From assembly GCA_905479925.1 (NCBI GenBank), contig CAJQOL010000064.1:1-37357 (forward strand): a DNA stretch of 37,357 nt, written 5' to 3'. Shown in pieces: positions 8,676 to 16,842 of this stretch (within the stretch, counting starts at the first letter, position 1; every line of letters begins with the position of its first letter). This DNA comes from an uncultured Kangiellaceae bacterium (GTDB lineage: Bacteria > Pseudomonadota > Gammaproteobacteria > Enterobacterales > Kangiellaceae). The notes beneath the pieces were generated by a model, which saw only the letters and a list, made by a program, of their open reading frames with translations, had not been told where the DNA came from and made no database searches. The position numbers were made by a program, and so were the translations under genes.

Positions 8676-9689
8676 CTAGTCACCCTCTACTTTCATAGCT
8701 CGAGTAAGCAGTTCTTTAGCGGCTTCACGGGGGTCTTGCTTATTGTAAATGATATTATAGATTGATTGGCAAATTGGCATATCAATGCCTTTTTCTTCGG
8801 CTAAACAGTAAACTTCCTTGGTATTACGAACTCCTTCAACAACCTGGCCAATGTCTTTGGCTGCTTGCTCCAGTGAAGCTCCTTTACCCAACGCTAAACC
8901 AAATCGTCGGTTACGAGACTGATTGTCTGTACAGGTTAAGACTAAATCTCCCAATCCTGCCATACCGGTAAATGTTTCCGTTCTGCCACCAATAGCTTCT
9001 CCGAGACGCATCATTTCCGCTAAACCTCTGGTGATGAGAGCTGTTCTGGCATTGGAACCAAAGCCCAAACCATCCGCCATACCGGCGCCAATAGCGATGA
9101 CGTTTTTGATCGCTCCACCAAACTGAACACCGGCAAGATCATCACTTAAATAAACTCGAAACGTTTGGTTAACCAGTCGTTTAGTCATATCTGCAGCAAG
9201 CTGACTATTGTCTGCCGCCAAAGTGATAGCGGTTGGAGAGCCGTTGGCTAGCTCTTTCGCAAAAGTAGGACCAGAAAGAACACCTCTTGGACAGTCTTCT
9301 CCAAAAATATCGGCGACTTGATCACATAAAAAATGACCGGTATCGGGTTCTAAACCTTTACACGCCCAAACAATACGAACTGGGCAAGTTTTAAACTGCT
9401 TAATCTTTTGAAGTGTCTGCTGAAAGGTATGGCTCGGGGTAACAATTAATATATCTGAAACACCATCAACGGCATGCTCAAAAGAATCGAACAATTCAAG
9501 GGAGTCTGGTAGCGCGATATTAGGAAGGTAATTCTGATTTGTCTTGGACTGCTTCATTTGCTGAATTTGTTCAGCATCACGGGCCCAAAGACGAGTCGCA
9601 TTACCGTTCTTTGCAAGAAGAACGGCAAGTGCTGTACCAAATGAACCACCGCCTAAAACAACGATGGGATTTGATTCGATATTAATCAT
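8676..9689 (-). CDS. gpsA: NAD(P)+-dependent glycerol-3-phosphate dehydrogenase
   Basis: Reduces dihydroxyacetone phosphate to sn-glycerol 3-phosphate, the backbone for phospholipid synthesis. The length of 337 aa is typical. The N-terminal Rossmann motif VVLGGGSFGTALA (10-22) binds the cofactor. CKGLEPDTG and LSGPTFAKELANG are family signatures. The catalytic Lys195 is in GGAIKNVIAIGAG, and the C-terminal helical domain contains TGMAGLGDLVLTCTDNQSRNRRFG. It starts 7 bases after secB, matching the conserved secB-gpsA arrangement of enterobacteria, so the two are one operon. Confidence 0.97.
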   Translation of the reverse strand: MINIESNPIVVLGGGSFGTALAVLLAKNGNATRLWARDAEQIQQMKQSKTNQNYLPNIALPDSLELFDSFEHAVDGVSDILIVTPSHTFQQTLQKIKQFKTCPVRIVWACKGLEPDTGHFLCDQVADIFGEDCPRGVLSGPTFAKELANGSPTAITLAADNSQLAADMTKRLVNQTFRVYLSDDLAGVQFGGAIKNVIAIGAGMADGLGFGSNARTALITRGLAEMMRLGEAIGGRTETFTGMAGLGDLVLTCTDNQSRNRRFGLALGKGASLEQAAKDIGQVVEGVRNTKEVYCLAEEKGIDMPICQSIYNIIYNKQDPREAAKELLTRAMKVEGD

Positions 9690-9696
9690 TCAAATA

Positions 9697-10221
9697 TTAT
9701 TGAATGGTTGTTTCGCTAGCATCACTACCAGCTTCAGCTGCTTGAGCTTGGGCCTGTTGTAATTTTTGGATGTAAAGCGCTTGGAAGTTAATTGGCGCTA
9801 GTTGTACTGGCGGAAATCCAGTTTTACCGATTAATGATGAAATTGTTTCACGAACATAAGGGTAAAGTGTCTCAGGACCCATTACGCTTAATGTATGTTG
9901 TAGTTGCTCATCATTAACATTTTTAACTAGCAAGATACCTGCTTGCTGAACTTCAGCCAAGAATACTGTTTTCTCGTCAATTTCTGATTTCACAGAAATC
10001 GTCAAAATAACTTCATAATTGTCATCCGCTACCTGTCGAGACTTGCTGTTCATTTCCATCTTGATTTGAGGCTTGTACTCAACGGTAAACATTTCAGGAA
10101 GGCTAGGCGCTTCAAATGAAACGTCTTTTACATAAATTTTTTGAATGGCAGCTTGAGGCAGATTATCTTGCTCGTCAGTGGTTGCAGCGCTTTCTGGGTT
10201 TAGGTCAATTTGATCGTTCAT
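9697..10221 (-). CDS. secB: Protein-export chaperone SecB
   Basis: Cytosolic tetrameric chaperone that keeps precursors unfolded and hands them to SecA. It has 174 aa (usual 150-170). After a variable acidic N-terminus, the core begins IQKIYVKDVSFEAPSLPEMF and continues through VILTISVKSEIDEKTVFLAEVQQAGIL, with the signature LYPYVRETISSLIGKTGFPPVQLAPINF near the C-terminus (given here in parts of one continuous region). It is upstream of gpsA with a 7-base gap. In E. coli the order is yibN-grxC-secB-gpsA; here the glutaredoxin gene is missing, and only 166 non-coding bases separate secB from the rhodanese gene. Confidence 0.96.
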   Translation of the reverse strand: MNDQIDLNPESAATTDEQDNLPQAAIQKIYVKDVSFEAPSLPEMFTVEYKPQIKMEMNSKSRQVADDNYEVILTISVKSEIDEKTVFLAEVQQAGILLVKNVNDEQLQHTLSVMGPETLYPYVRETISSLIGKTGFPPVQLAPINFQALYIQKLQQAQAQAAEAGSDASETTIQ

Positions 10222-10325
10222 AACTACTTTCTCTTTTTTAATAAATTGTTAATTATCTTATATCGCATCTAGCTCGGGCTATTCTGGCTGCCTTCGGTAC
10301 TAACTTTGAAATAATCGTTTTACTA

Positions 10326-10369
10326 AATCAATAAGAAAAATCTTGTTGATTGTATTTTTGCTCTTTTTT
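10326..10369 (+). terminator. AT-rich hairpin with T-runs in the yibN-secB gap
   Basis: AATCAATAAG (10326-10335) and CTTGTTGATT (10342-10351) form a 10-bp stem, including one T-G wobble, with loop AAAAAT. It is followed by TTTTT (10354-10358) and TTTTTT (10364-10369). The wobble pairs only in plus-strand RNA; the minus-strand copy has a C-A mismatch. That is the wrong strand for the flanking genes, so it may limit antisense transcription or be fortuitous. Confidence 0.35.
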
Positions 10370-10387
10370 ATGGCCTTATTAGGCGAC

Positions 10388-10810
10388 TTACTTAACAACG
10401 GGCAGGTTATCTCCAACCCAAGACCCCATTCCGCCAGTGAGCTTGTTTACTTGTTGAAAGCCTGCTTTCTTCAAGATACTACAAGCGCCGGCAACGGTGA
10501 TCCCGTTGGCGCAAACCATAATGATGGGAGTGTTTTCGTATTTTTCAAGGCTTTGTAGACTATCTTTTAATTTTGACATCGGTATATTGCGTGCGCCGTG
10601 TATATGACCTTTGTTAAATTCAGCCTGTGCCCTAATATCTACCACAATAGCACCATCGCGATTAACCATATTGGTCAATATTTGAGTGCTGACAGCCTTT
10701 GGGCCTAACGCAGAAAGACGGAACTGTATAATAATCAATGCGATAGCTACTACCACCCATGCGGATGAAAGCGCCATATGATTCTGTGCAAACTGCAATA
10801 ATTCGTTCAT
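10388..10810 (-). CDS. yibN: Membrane-anchored rhodanese-like protein (YibN family)
   Basis: Single-domain sulfurtransferase-like protein. One transmembrane helix at about 14-31 (SAWVVVAIALIIIQFRL) anchors it. The rhodanese domain (about 38-140) begins VVDIRAQAEFNKGHIHGARNIP, with the active-site loop CANGIT and Cys100 as the persulfide-carrying residue. GGMGSWVGDNLPVVK closes the domain. At 140 aa it matches E. coli YibN (143 aa). It is upstream of secB on the same strand, the conserved position for this family. The physiological substrate is not established. Confidence 0.9.
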   Translation of the reverse strand: MNELLQFAQNHMALSSAWVVVAIALIIIQFRLSALGPKAVSTQILTNMVNRDGAIVVDIRAQAEFNKGHIHGARNIPMSKLKDSLQSLEKYENTPIIMVCANGITVAGACSILKKAGFQQVNKLTGGMGSWVGDNLPVVK

Positions 10811-11058
10811 TTCTATCCTAAAAAAATCTAGTTAAATTAATTCGCTAATTCCTTTCTAATTCATGGTAAGAAATAACGAGGCAGAGTATTATACACAGCA
10901 TCATCTCGCTTATCTATGCTGGATCAACCCCTGTCCATTGGCGGCGATTTTAAGTTATCCACTTTTCAAACAAATGACATAGCTTGAATAGACCACTTTA
11001 ATAAGCGACAAACGCGCGAGTTGTGCGCTAACTAGTTCTTTTAGGAGAGTTAAATTTC

Positions 11059-11310
11059 ATGATTGATGCAAAGAAAATAGAAGAAATGGCTGACAAATTT
11101 AGCCAATCTATCCCCCCGGGCGCAAAGGCTTTTCAGCAGGATATAGAAAAGAACTTTAAACAAATGCTGCAATCTTTGCTCGCTAAAATGGATTTGGTTA
11201 CCCGAGAAGAGTTTGATGTTCAGAGCAAAGTGTTGGCGCGTACTCGAGAAAAAATTGAAGTTATGGAAAAAAAGCTCGCGGAGATCGAGAGTCAAATAGC
11301 ATCTGAATAG
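11059..11310 (+). CDS. ubiK: Ubiquinone biosynthesis accessory factor UbiK (YqiC/BMFP family)
   Basis: Small helical protein of 83 aa that assists aerobic ubiquinone synthesis together with UbiJ. It begins MIDAKKIEEMADKFSQSIPPG, the BMFP signature. An amphipathic helix follows (FQQDIEKNFKQMLQSLLAKM), then VTREEFDVQ and a C-terminal coiled coil (LARTREKIEVMEKKLAEIE). GGAGAG lies nine bases upstream of the ATG. It is transcribed divergently from the rhodanese gene across a 248-base gap. Ubiquinone is the electron acceptor of the Nqr complex in the same window, but there is no operon link. Confidence 0.92.
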   Translation: MIDAKKIEEMADKFSQSIPPGAKAFQQDIEKNFKQMLQSLLAKMDLVTREEFDVQSKVLARTREKIEVMEKKLAEIESQIASE

Positions 11311-11349
11311 GGCGTTTGTTGAGTGAAGCCGAACAAAGGTAAACCAACA

Positions 11350-11373
11350 ACAACTACTCAAACAAGTAGTTGT
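11350..11373. terminator. Perfect 9-bp hairpin downstream of ubiK
   Basis: ACAACTACT (11350-11358) pairs with AGTAGTTGT (11365-11373) around a six-base loop, 39 bases after the ubiK stop. There is no strong U-tract on the plus strand, and the minus strand is only T-rich. It may be a weak terminator or a 3'-end-stabilising hairpin. Confidence 0.4.
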
Positions 11374-11478
11374 ATGAATAGTTTTGTAGTAGAATAAGTT
11401 TTTGTGAATATTGCTGATATAGCTATTCATTCACACCTATTTAAACAAGTTTTTATCGAGTGGCTTTAGACTTAAACA

Positions 11479-11724
11479 ATGCATCTAGAACTTATCAAAT
11501 ATTGCAGCTTTGGATATCAGTGTCCAGTAGCGCTGCTGGAAATAGATCACTCTAAACAGGTCTATACCGAAGAAGGCGTAAAATCGCTGATTAAACAAAC
11601 TCCCTCAAATAGTGAAGCCGCTTCAATCCTTCGCTCTATCTACAACAAGCTCCAACAGCTGAAATACATGGAAATAGACGAAATCAGTTGGGATGACATT
11701 TCTGGGCAGAACCAATTATTTTAA
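11479..11724 (+). CDS. Hypothetical 81-aa protein
   Basis: I do not recognise this protein. It is a soluble-looking, mildly acidic 81-aa product with a short beta-like N-terminus (HLELIKYCSFGYQCPVALLEID, shown only to describe composition in part), a central helix around SEAASILRSIYNKLQQLKYM, and an acidic C-terminus (IDEISWDDISGQNQLF). Two Cys occur at about 9 and 15. No signal peptide or membrane segment is seen. The ribosome binding site is poor: GAGTGG is about 14 bases from the ATG. It stands alone between ubiK and the DUF3667 gene on the same strand. It does not overlap another credible frame, and its codon use resembles its neighbours, so I keep it as a modest call. Confidence 0.42.
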   Translation: MHLELIKYCSFGYQCPVALLEIDHSKQVYTEEGVKSLIKQTPSNSEAASILRSIYNKLQQLKYMEIDEISWDDISGQNQLF

Positions 11725-11865
11725 TAAGCCGCCTGTAACTGACTTATTCATTTAGCGACAACGAATCTATCGTGTGGCGCGCATAATTTGTTGAGCTATC
11801 ACGAGTATGTTATGGTTTTCTTGATTAAGAACTCGTTGATAGACATTTAAGAGCAAAATAGAACC

Positions 11866-12705
11866 ATGAGCTTCAGCCCGGAAATTTGCGCAACATGTCA
11901 GTCCAAATTAAACGGTAACTTTTGTTCCCAATGCGGTGAGCAACGTTTAAACCAAAAGCTACGCTCTTTACATTATATTATCTCTGATATCATCCAAGAC
12001 CTCACTTCAGTCGATGGTAAGTTTTACAAGACAATTAAAACTATTCTGGTTCATCCCGGTGAGCTCGAATATCACTATCATATTGGTAAGCGAGTCTGCT
12101 ACCTAAAGCCGATCACACTGTTTTTTATACTTAATGTGCTGTTCGTGATGGTCTCACCGATTTCGGATTTCTACGTAACTCTTGACGACCAAATATCCCT
12201 TCAAGGCTATAGTCCCTATATAAAGCCATTATTTGAGGATTACTTGCTGGAAAAAAAAATTAGTTATCAGGCCTTTGAGCAAAATTACAATCAGCTGGTT
12301 GTGGTGTTAGCTCGCTCCCTGATAATTTTAGAAGTTCCAATTTTTGCTTTGGCTTGTTCTGCAGTTCTTTATAATAGAAAGTATTATTCCGGTGACTATT
12401 TTAATTTTAGCTTGAATCTACACAGTTGGTTATTGATGTGGATAATAATAGCGATGGCACCAGCTTTCATTTTTGCTATCTTTATTTATCTGCTTGAATT
12501 AACGATTGATGCTAATGAAATATATTACTTAATACTACCAATCGGATTAGGTGCCTACCTATTTTTCGCCATGCGCAGAATGTTTCGGTTAACTTGGTGG
12601 CAATCTCTATGGCGTTTATTTTTGCTGTTACCGGCTTATGCAATTAGTCATATTCTTTTTAGATTTATCCAATTCTTGTTAACCGCCAGCTTGGTTGAGG
12701 TTTAG
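11866..12705 (+). CDS. DUF3667 membrane protein with N-terminal zinc ribbon
   Basis: Family of unknown function. Residues 5-28 form a four-Cys zinc ribbon (C8, C11, C20, C23; CATC...CSQCGEQR). A conserved cytoplasmic segment follows with VDGKFYKTIKTILVHPGELEYHYHIGKR, the 'T-x-L-x-x-x-P-G' and 'G-K-R-x-x-Y' pattern of DUF3667. Then come about five hydrophobic segments: PITLFFILNVLFVMV, LVVVLARSLIILEVPIFALAC, a pair around 190-215, one around 222-238, and a C-terminal one near 250-270. Its 279 aa are typical. It is monocistronic and ends convergently with the TspO-like gene, 52 bases away. Confidence 0.82.
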   Translation: MSFSPEICATCQSKLNGNFCSQCGEQRLNQKLRSLHYIISDIIQDLTSVDGKFYKTIKTILVHPGELEYHYHIGKRVCYLKPITLFFILNVLFVMVSPISDFYVTLDDQISLQGYSPYIKPLFEDYLLEKKISYQAFEQNYNQLVVVLARSLIILEVPIFALACSAVLYNRKYYSGDYFNFSLNLHSWLLMWIIIAMAPAFIFAIFIYLLELTIDANEIYYLILPIGLGAYLFFAMRRMFRLTWWQSLWRLFLLLPAYAISHILFRFIQFLLTASLVEV

Positions 12706-12757
12706 ATTTTTGACTAAATGGTTAAAATGAAGTTTTGACCTCGCTAAAAAATCACCA

Positions 12758-13153
12758 CTAAAAATTCATCCAAGTTATAGTTAGCTGCAAGATTGTTGCG
12801 ACCGAAACCCATAAAAAATACGGGATTTGCGCAATGGCAATAAAACGATTGTATTTCCATATGGCTAGCACCATCCAAATAATTGTTCCCCAAATCAATA
12901 AGATATCTAAAGATGCTAGAGGCATATTTCTAAGACCAAACTGAATTGGTGTGAAAGCTAAGTTGGCAATTAAATTCAATACAAAAGGTATCGCTACTTT
13001 CCTGGCAATTTTCTGTCTAAATACCTGAATAAAAACATAGATAAATGTTATCAATATAATGGGGTAAAGTATTGACCACATAGTGCCTATAAAAGCTGGT
13101 TCGGGAGTCCATTGAGGTTTACTCAATGAATTATACCACTCCATATAAGTCAT
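12758..13153 (-). CDS. TspO/MBR-family protein, apparently lacking the first transmembrane helix
   Basis: Members are five-helix membrane proteins that bind tetrapyrroles or steroids. This one begins MTYMEWYNSLSKPQWTPEPAF, which corresponds to the family motif WYxxLxKPxWxPP that normally follows helix 1. Next are GTMWSILYPIILITFIYVF, a helix ending in NLAFTPIQFGLRN (cf. LNxxWxxxFF), LDILLIWGTIIWMVLAIW and a last helix, making four in total. At 131 aa it is shorter than the usual 150-160. An in-frame stop 21 bases upstream of the first ATG excludes a longer version. AGGTGG is too close to that ATG and better placed for the second one (13144). The family call is moderately secure; function is unknown. 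Confidence 0.72.
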   Translation of the reverse strand: MTYMEWYNSLSKPQWTPEPAFIGTMWSILYPIILITFIYVFIQVFRQKIARKVAIPFVLNLIANLAFTPIQFGLRNMPLASLDILLIWGTIIWMVLAIWKYNRFIAIAQIPYFLWVSVATILQLTITWMNF

Positions 13154-13335
13154 CCACCTTTCCCCTATCGTTTAGTAGCATCTAGTCATTAAGGTAAGTT
13201 ACGGATTGCAAAAAAAACGGATCATATAATTGAATAACAGTGAAGTTTGTTTGTTCAATTAAATAAAAAAAGGACCACTATAATAAAATGCTGAATGCTG
13301 AGAATATGAGGGTTGTGAAATATGCTTATTACAAG

Positions 13336-15066
13336 TTACAAGTGTGATTGAATGTGGGCGATGCGAGGCGTTTTAACCAATTGATTATGAAGATAACTAT
13401 CAAACTGGTCGATAGGCATAGGCTTGGCAAACAAGAACCCTTGGATATAATCGCATTTTTTTTGTTGCAAAAATTCTACTTGCCGTCTTTCTTCAACGCC
13501 TTCGGCAACAACTTTTAAACCAAGTTGGTGAGATAAATTAACCATTGCCTCAACAATTGAACTGTCTCGTTTATCCGAGAGCATGTTCCTAATAAATGAG
13601 CGGTCAATTTTTAGTATAGCGGCTGGGAAATTTTTCAAATAGCTGAGTGATGAGTAACCTTTTCCAAAGTCATCTAGCGCAATGGAAATTCCTATTTCCG
13701 ATAGCTCAGTAAGAATATCGCTATTCCTCTCAATATGCTCGATCATAATATCTTCGGTCAATTCAATTTCTAAATAGCTCGCGTCCAATGAACTTTCCTG
13801 CAGTGCCAAGTAGATACTTTGTTTTAAGTCGCCGTGCTTAAAGTGAGAGCCTGATATGTTGATTGCAAAACGTAACTTGCCATATTTGTCAGTAATTGAC
13901 TTTGCTTTTTCACAAACTTGTTTAATAACCCATTGCTCAACCCGAACCATAAGCCCTAATTCTTCGAGCAATGGAATAAACTCATCGGGGCTAACTACGC
14001 CAATCGATGGGTGATTCCATCTCAACAAAGCTTCGGCGCCACAAACCCCTTGATCCGACGCCCTAACCTGAGGTTGAAAATAGATTTCGAACTCCCCTCG
14101 CACCATTGCACGCCGAAGGCTTTTTTCCAGTTCCAACTTTAAACGGGTTTGTTCATTGAGCTCGTTAGTAAAAAATTGATAAATGTTTCGACCAAAATCT
14201 TTAGCACGATAAAGCGCGATATCAGCGCTTTTCATTAAGGTTTGAGGTAATAAACCACATTCGGGAAAATAGGCGATACCAATACTAGCGGTGACATAAA
14301 GATCGTGATCTCTAATTTGAATAACCGGCTCAACGGCTTTTTGAATTTTTGCGGCTATTACTGCCAATTCCTCTTGGTGACTACAGTCACCGACCAATAC
14401 CGTAAATTCGTCTCCACCAATTCGAGCAACAATATCCGATTCTCTAACCGCCTCTCTAATTCGGTTGGCCACTTGGATCAAGAGCATGTCACCAACATCG
14501 TGTCCGTGGGAGTCATTAACACTTTTAAACCTATCCAAATCCAAGAACAACAACCCAAAGATCGATTGATTACGTTTCGCCATATCAATAGAGTGGGCGA
14601 GATGTTCGTGAAATAAGTAACGATTAGCCAATCCGGTCAATTGGTCATGGGTAGCCAGAAAGCTCAGTTTAGCTTCAGTATTTTTTCTACCAATAGCGTG
14701 CCGAATAGTACGGTCAAGTAACGTGCCAGATAACTCATCTAGTGGAATTGAATCCGCCACACCAATTGCCATTAATTCGTCGTCGGTTGAAGAGTCAATA
14801 TTTGAGGAAATAATTATAATAGGCGCGCTTAATTCAAGGTGAACAATGTTCTTTACAATATCAAGGTCGCTGGAGGAATCATTGCTGATCTTTATATCGT
14901 CAGCTTGTAGCACTAAGATAATGTCGAAAATAGCATTTTCAAACAACTCTCTGGAAAACTCTGACTCACAGGTCAACTCATAGCGAGACTTGCTTCGCTT
15001 AGACAGCATTTGTTGAATCTTAGTACAGTGTTGTTCGTTTTTCTCGAACAACAATACGTTGGTCAT
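13336..15066 (-). CDS. Pseudo-receiver, GGDEF and EAL c-di-GMP protein
   Basis: Bifunctional-type c-di-GMP protein of 576 aa in the cytoplasm. Residues 1-125 have a CheY-like pattern (NVLLFEKN; FDIILVLQ; APIIIISS). The phospho-acceptor Asp is replaced by Leu53/Gln54 and the Lys-Pro of strand 5 is missing (SIPLDEL), so phosphorylation is unlikely. The GGDEF domain (about 135-300) has DQLTGLANR, the inhibitory site RESD (208-211) and GGDEF at 217-221, all canonical. The EAL domain (about 318-560) has EALLRW (345-350), NISGSHF, ELTED, DDFGKGYSSL, KIDRSF, AEGVEE and QGFLF, so the phosphodiesterase residues are present. Whether it makes or degrades c-di-GMP in the cell is not predictable. It is monocistronic. 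Confidence 0.93.
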   Translation of the reverse strand: MTNVLLFEKNEQHCTKIQQMLSKRSKSRYELTCESEFSRELFENAIFDIILVLQADDIKISNDSSSDLDIVKNIVHLELSAPIIIISSNIDSSTDDELMAIGVADSIPLDELSGTLLDRTIRHAIGRKNTEAKLSFLATHDQLTGLANRYLFHEHLAHSIDMAKRNQSIFGLLFLDLDRFKSVNDSHGHDVGDMLLIQVANRIREAVRESDIVARIGGDEFTVLVGDCSHQEELAVIAAKIQKAVEPVIQIRDHDLYVTASIGIAYFPECGLLPQTLMKSADIALYRAKDFGRNIYQFFTNELNEQTRLKLELEKSLRRAMVRGEFEIYFQPQVRASDQGVCGAEALLRWNHPSIGVVSPDEFIPLLEELGLMVRVEQWVIKQVCEKAKSITDKYGKLRFAINISGSHFKHGDLKQSIYLALQESSLDASYLEIELTEDIMIEHIERNSDILTELSEIGISIALDDFGKGYSSLSYLKNFPAAILKIDRSFIRNMLSDKRDSSIVEAMVNLSHQLGLKVVAEGVEERRQVEFLQQKKCDYIQGFLFAKPMPIDQFDSYLHNQLVKTPRIAHIQSHL

Positions 15067-15210
15067 TATTGCGTCCCGTGATTGATGGTTAAAGAACTAT
15101 CAAGTGAACTTTTACCGCAATTATTGGTAATAACGGTAGCAGATCAACAGCTACACACTTTTTGCTATTCAAAAAATTATAGAGGGTTAATTACCAATTT
15201 GCCAATGCTA

Positions 15211-16665
15211 CTAAGATTGACGCTTCAATAGAAACCGATAAATAAGTTGATGAATACGCTTTCCATAGGGTGGAAAAGCCATTTTAGCGGAATAAAACTT
15301 GCCTCTTTTCAATACGCTTTTGGCGGCGCTAAAGGTCATAAACCCTTCTTTTGCGTGATACTTACCCATGCCAGACGGGCCAATTCCACCAAACGGCAAA
15401 TCCTCTTGAGCGACATGATTAACCGTATCATTAAGACATACACCACCGGCATGAGTTTGGCTCAACACTCGCTGCTGTAGCTCTTTGTTATGGCTAAACA
15501 AATAAAGCGCCAGTGGCCTCGGTTGCTCGCCAATAATATCAATTGCCTGATCAATCGTTTGATAGGTGACAATCGGTAACAAAGGGCCAAAAATCTCGTG
15601 CTGCATAACTTGCATGGAATCATCGGTATTCAAAAGCAGCTGCAACGGCATTAATCGAGTATTTTCATTATCGTGCTCCGCTACCGGAATAACCTTAGCG
15701 CCTTTCGTTTTAGCGTCCTCAAGCCAACTCACTAGTCGTTGATACTGTCTATCATCAATAATCCACGAGTAGTCTCCCGAGTCAGGTTTAGGGTAAAGTT
15801 CGCAAAAATGACGCTTAAAGGCGCTAATCACCTCTTCTAACTGACTCTCATGACACAATACATAATCCGGAGCCACACAGGTCTGTCCGGCATTGAGACA
15901 CTTACCGTAGATGATTCTTTCCACCGCAAAATCAGCGCTAACATCTTCGGCAATCAACACCGGCGATTTGCCACCCAGTTCAAGGGTTACCGGTGTCAAA
16001 TGCTGCGATGCCGCCTTCATAACGTGTTTACCTACTTGGGTTGAACCGGTAAATAACAAATGGTCAAACGGCAAACCCGAGAACTCAGCGGCCATCTGAG
16101 CATCCCCTTCAACTAATGCCACTTCATCGCTGGAGAACGCCTCACTCACAATCTCATTCAGTATTCGATTGGTATAGGGGGTAAATTCACTCGGCTTGAT
16201 AAGGGCCCGGTTGCCAGCGGCAATCGCCGCAACAAGCGGACCAAGGGATAAGAAAATAGGATAATTCCAAGGAGACATAATGCCAACCACACCTAACGGC
16301 TGCATAACAATACGGTTTTGCGCAGGCTGAAAAAGTGGTGACACCTCTCGCTTTTGAGTTTTCATCCACTCGCGCAAATGTTTAATCGCATGGTCAATTG
16401 ACATAATGGTCGGCATAATATCCGCCAATAAGGTTTCATCTGCAGAACGATGCCCAAAATCCGCTGAAACAGCCTTAACTAACTTCTCTTGATGTTTTAA
16501 TACTGCCTGCTTAAGCGCTTGTAGTTGTTGTTTACGCAGTGTTTCACTGGCAAACGGAGAAGCTTTGAAGGCTTTCTTTTGACGAGCAAGTAGTTCGGTA
16601 ACATCGTGAAAGCTCAGTCCAGCTTGACTTAAGTGAGGTGTTGACTGGTTTTCAGAAAATTGCAT
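15211..16665 (-). CDS. Coniferyl-aldehyde-dehydrogenase-type aldehyde dehydrogenase
   Basis: NAD(P)+-dependent oxidation of an aldehyde to the acid. The closest subfamily is the coniferyl/fatty-aldehyde group, with a PWNYP motif (MSPWNYPIFLSLGP), the general base Glu in LELGGKSP (Glu229 in this numbering) and the catalytic Cys in NAGQTCVAPDYV (Cys263). EIFGPLLPI, NDTVNHVAQEDLPFGGIGPSG and GMGKYH are further signatures. A basic, hydrophobic tail (IHQLIYRFLLKR) may touch membranes, as in fatty aldehyde dehydrogenases. The frame extends to a TTG at 16725, adding 20 hydrophobic residues that the family lacks, so I prefer ATG at 16665 (484 aa), though its Shine-Dalgarno is weak. The true substrate is unknown. 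It is divergent from uvrD. Confidence 0.88.
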   Translation of the reverse strand: MQFSENQSTPHLSQAGLSFHDVTELLARQKKAFKASPFASETLRKQQLQALKQAVLKHQEKLVKAVSADFGHRSADETLLADIMPTIMSIDHAIKHLREWMKTQKREVSPLFQPAQNRIVMQPLGVVGIMSPWNYPIFLSLGPLVAAIAAGNRALIKPSEFTPYTNRILNEIVSEAFSSDEVALVEGDAQMAAEFSGLPFDHLLFTGSTQVGKHVMKAASQHLTPVTLELGGKSPVLIAEDVSADFAVERIIYGKCLNAGQTCVAPDYVLCHESQLEEVISAFKRHFCELYPKPDSGDYSWIIDDRQYQRLVSWLEDAKTKGAKVIPVAEHDNENTRLMPLQLLLNTDDSMQVMQHEIFGPLLPIVTYQTIDQAIDIIGEQPRPLALYLFSHNKELQQRVLSQTHAGGVCLNDTVNHVAQEDLPFGGIGPSGMGKYHAKEGFMTFSAAKSVLKRGKFYSAKMAFPPYGKRIHQLIYRFLLKRQS

Positions 16666-16798
16666 AAAACAACCATGGTTAACAAAAACGATGAAAAAAG
16701 TAGTAGTTACCATTAACAAATTCAAGGCATCACTTTTTTAGACCAACAGATGTGACGCCAAGCAAAAACAGGTAAACTAGCCGACAGATAACGGCTCT

Positions 16799-16811
16799 TT
16801 CGAGTCTCGAA
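16799..16811. promoter_or_regulatory. 13-bp perfect palindrome upstream of uvrD
   Basis: TTCGAG-T-CTCGAA is a perfect inverted repeat 31 bases before the uvrD ATG, in the divergent gap with the aldehyde dehydrogenase gene. It is a candidate operator for either gene. It does not match a LexA box (CTGT-N8-ACAG). Confidence 0.35.
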
Positions 16812-16842
16812 TACCAACCCTTTAAAGATACACAATGCCCCT

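Noticed and set aside
15086-15210. Short inverted repeat TTATT-ggt-AATAA in the gap upstream of the GGDEF-EAL gene
   Set aside because: Five AT pairs occur readily by chance in this AT-rich DNA, and no other regulatory feature is near.
16726-16842. LexA (SOS) box upstream of uvrD
   Set aside because: No CTGT-N8-ACAG or close variant was found by eye, although uvrD is SOS-regulated in E. coli.
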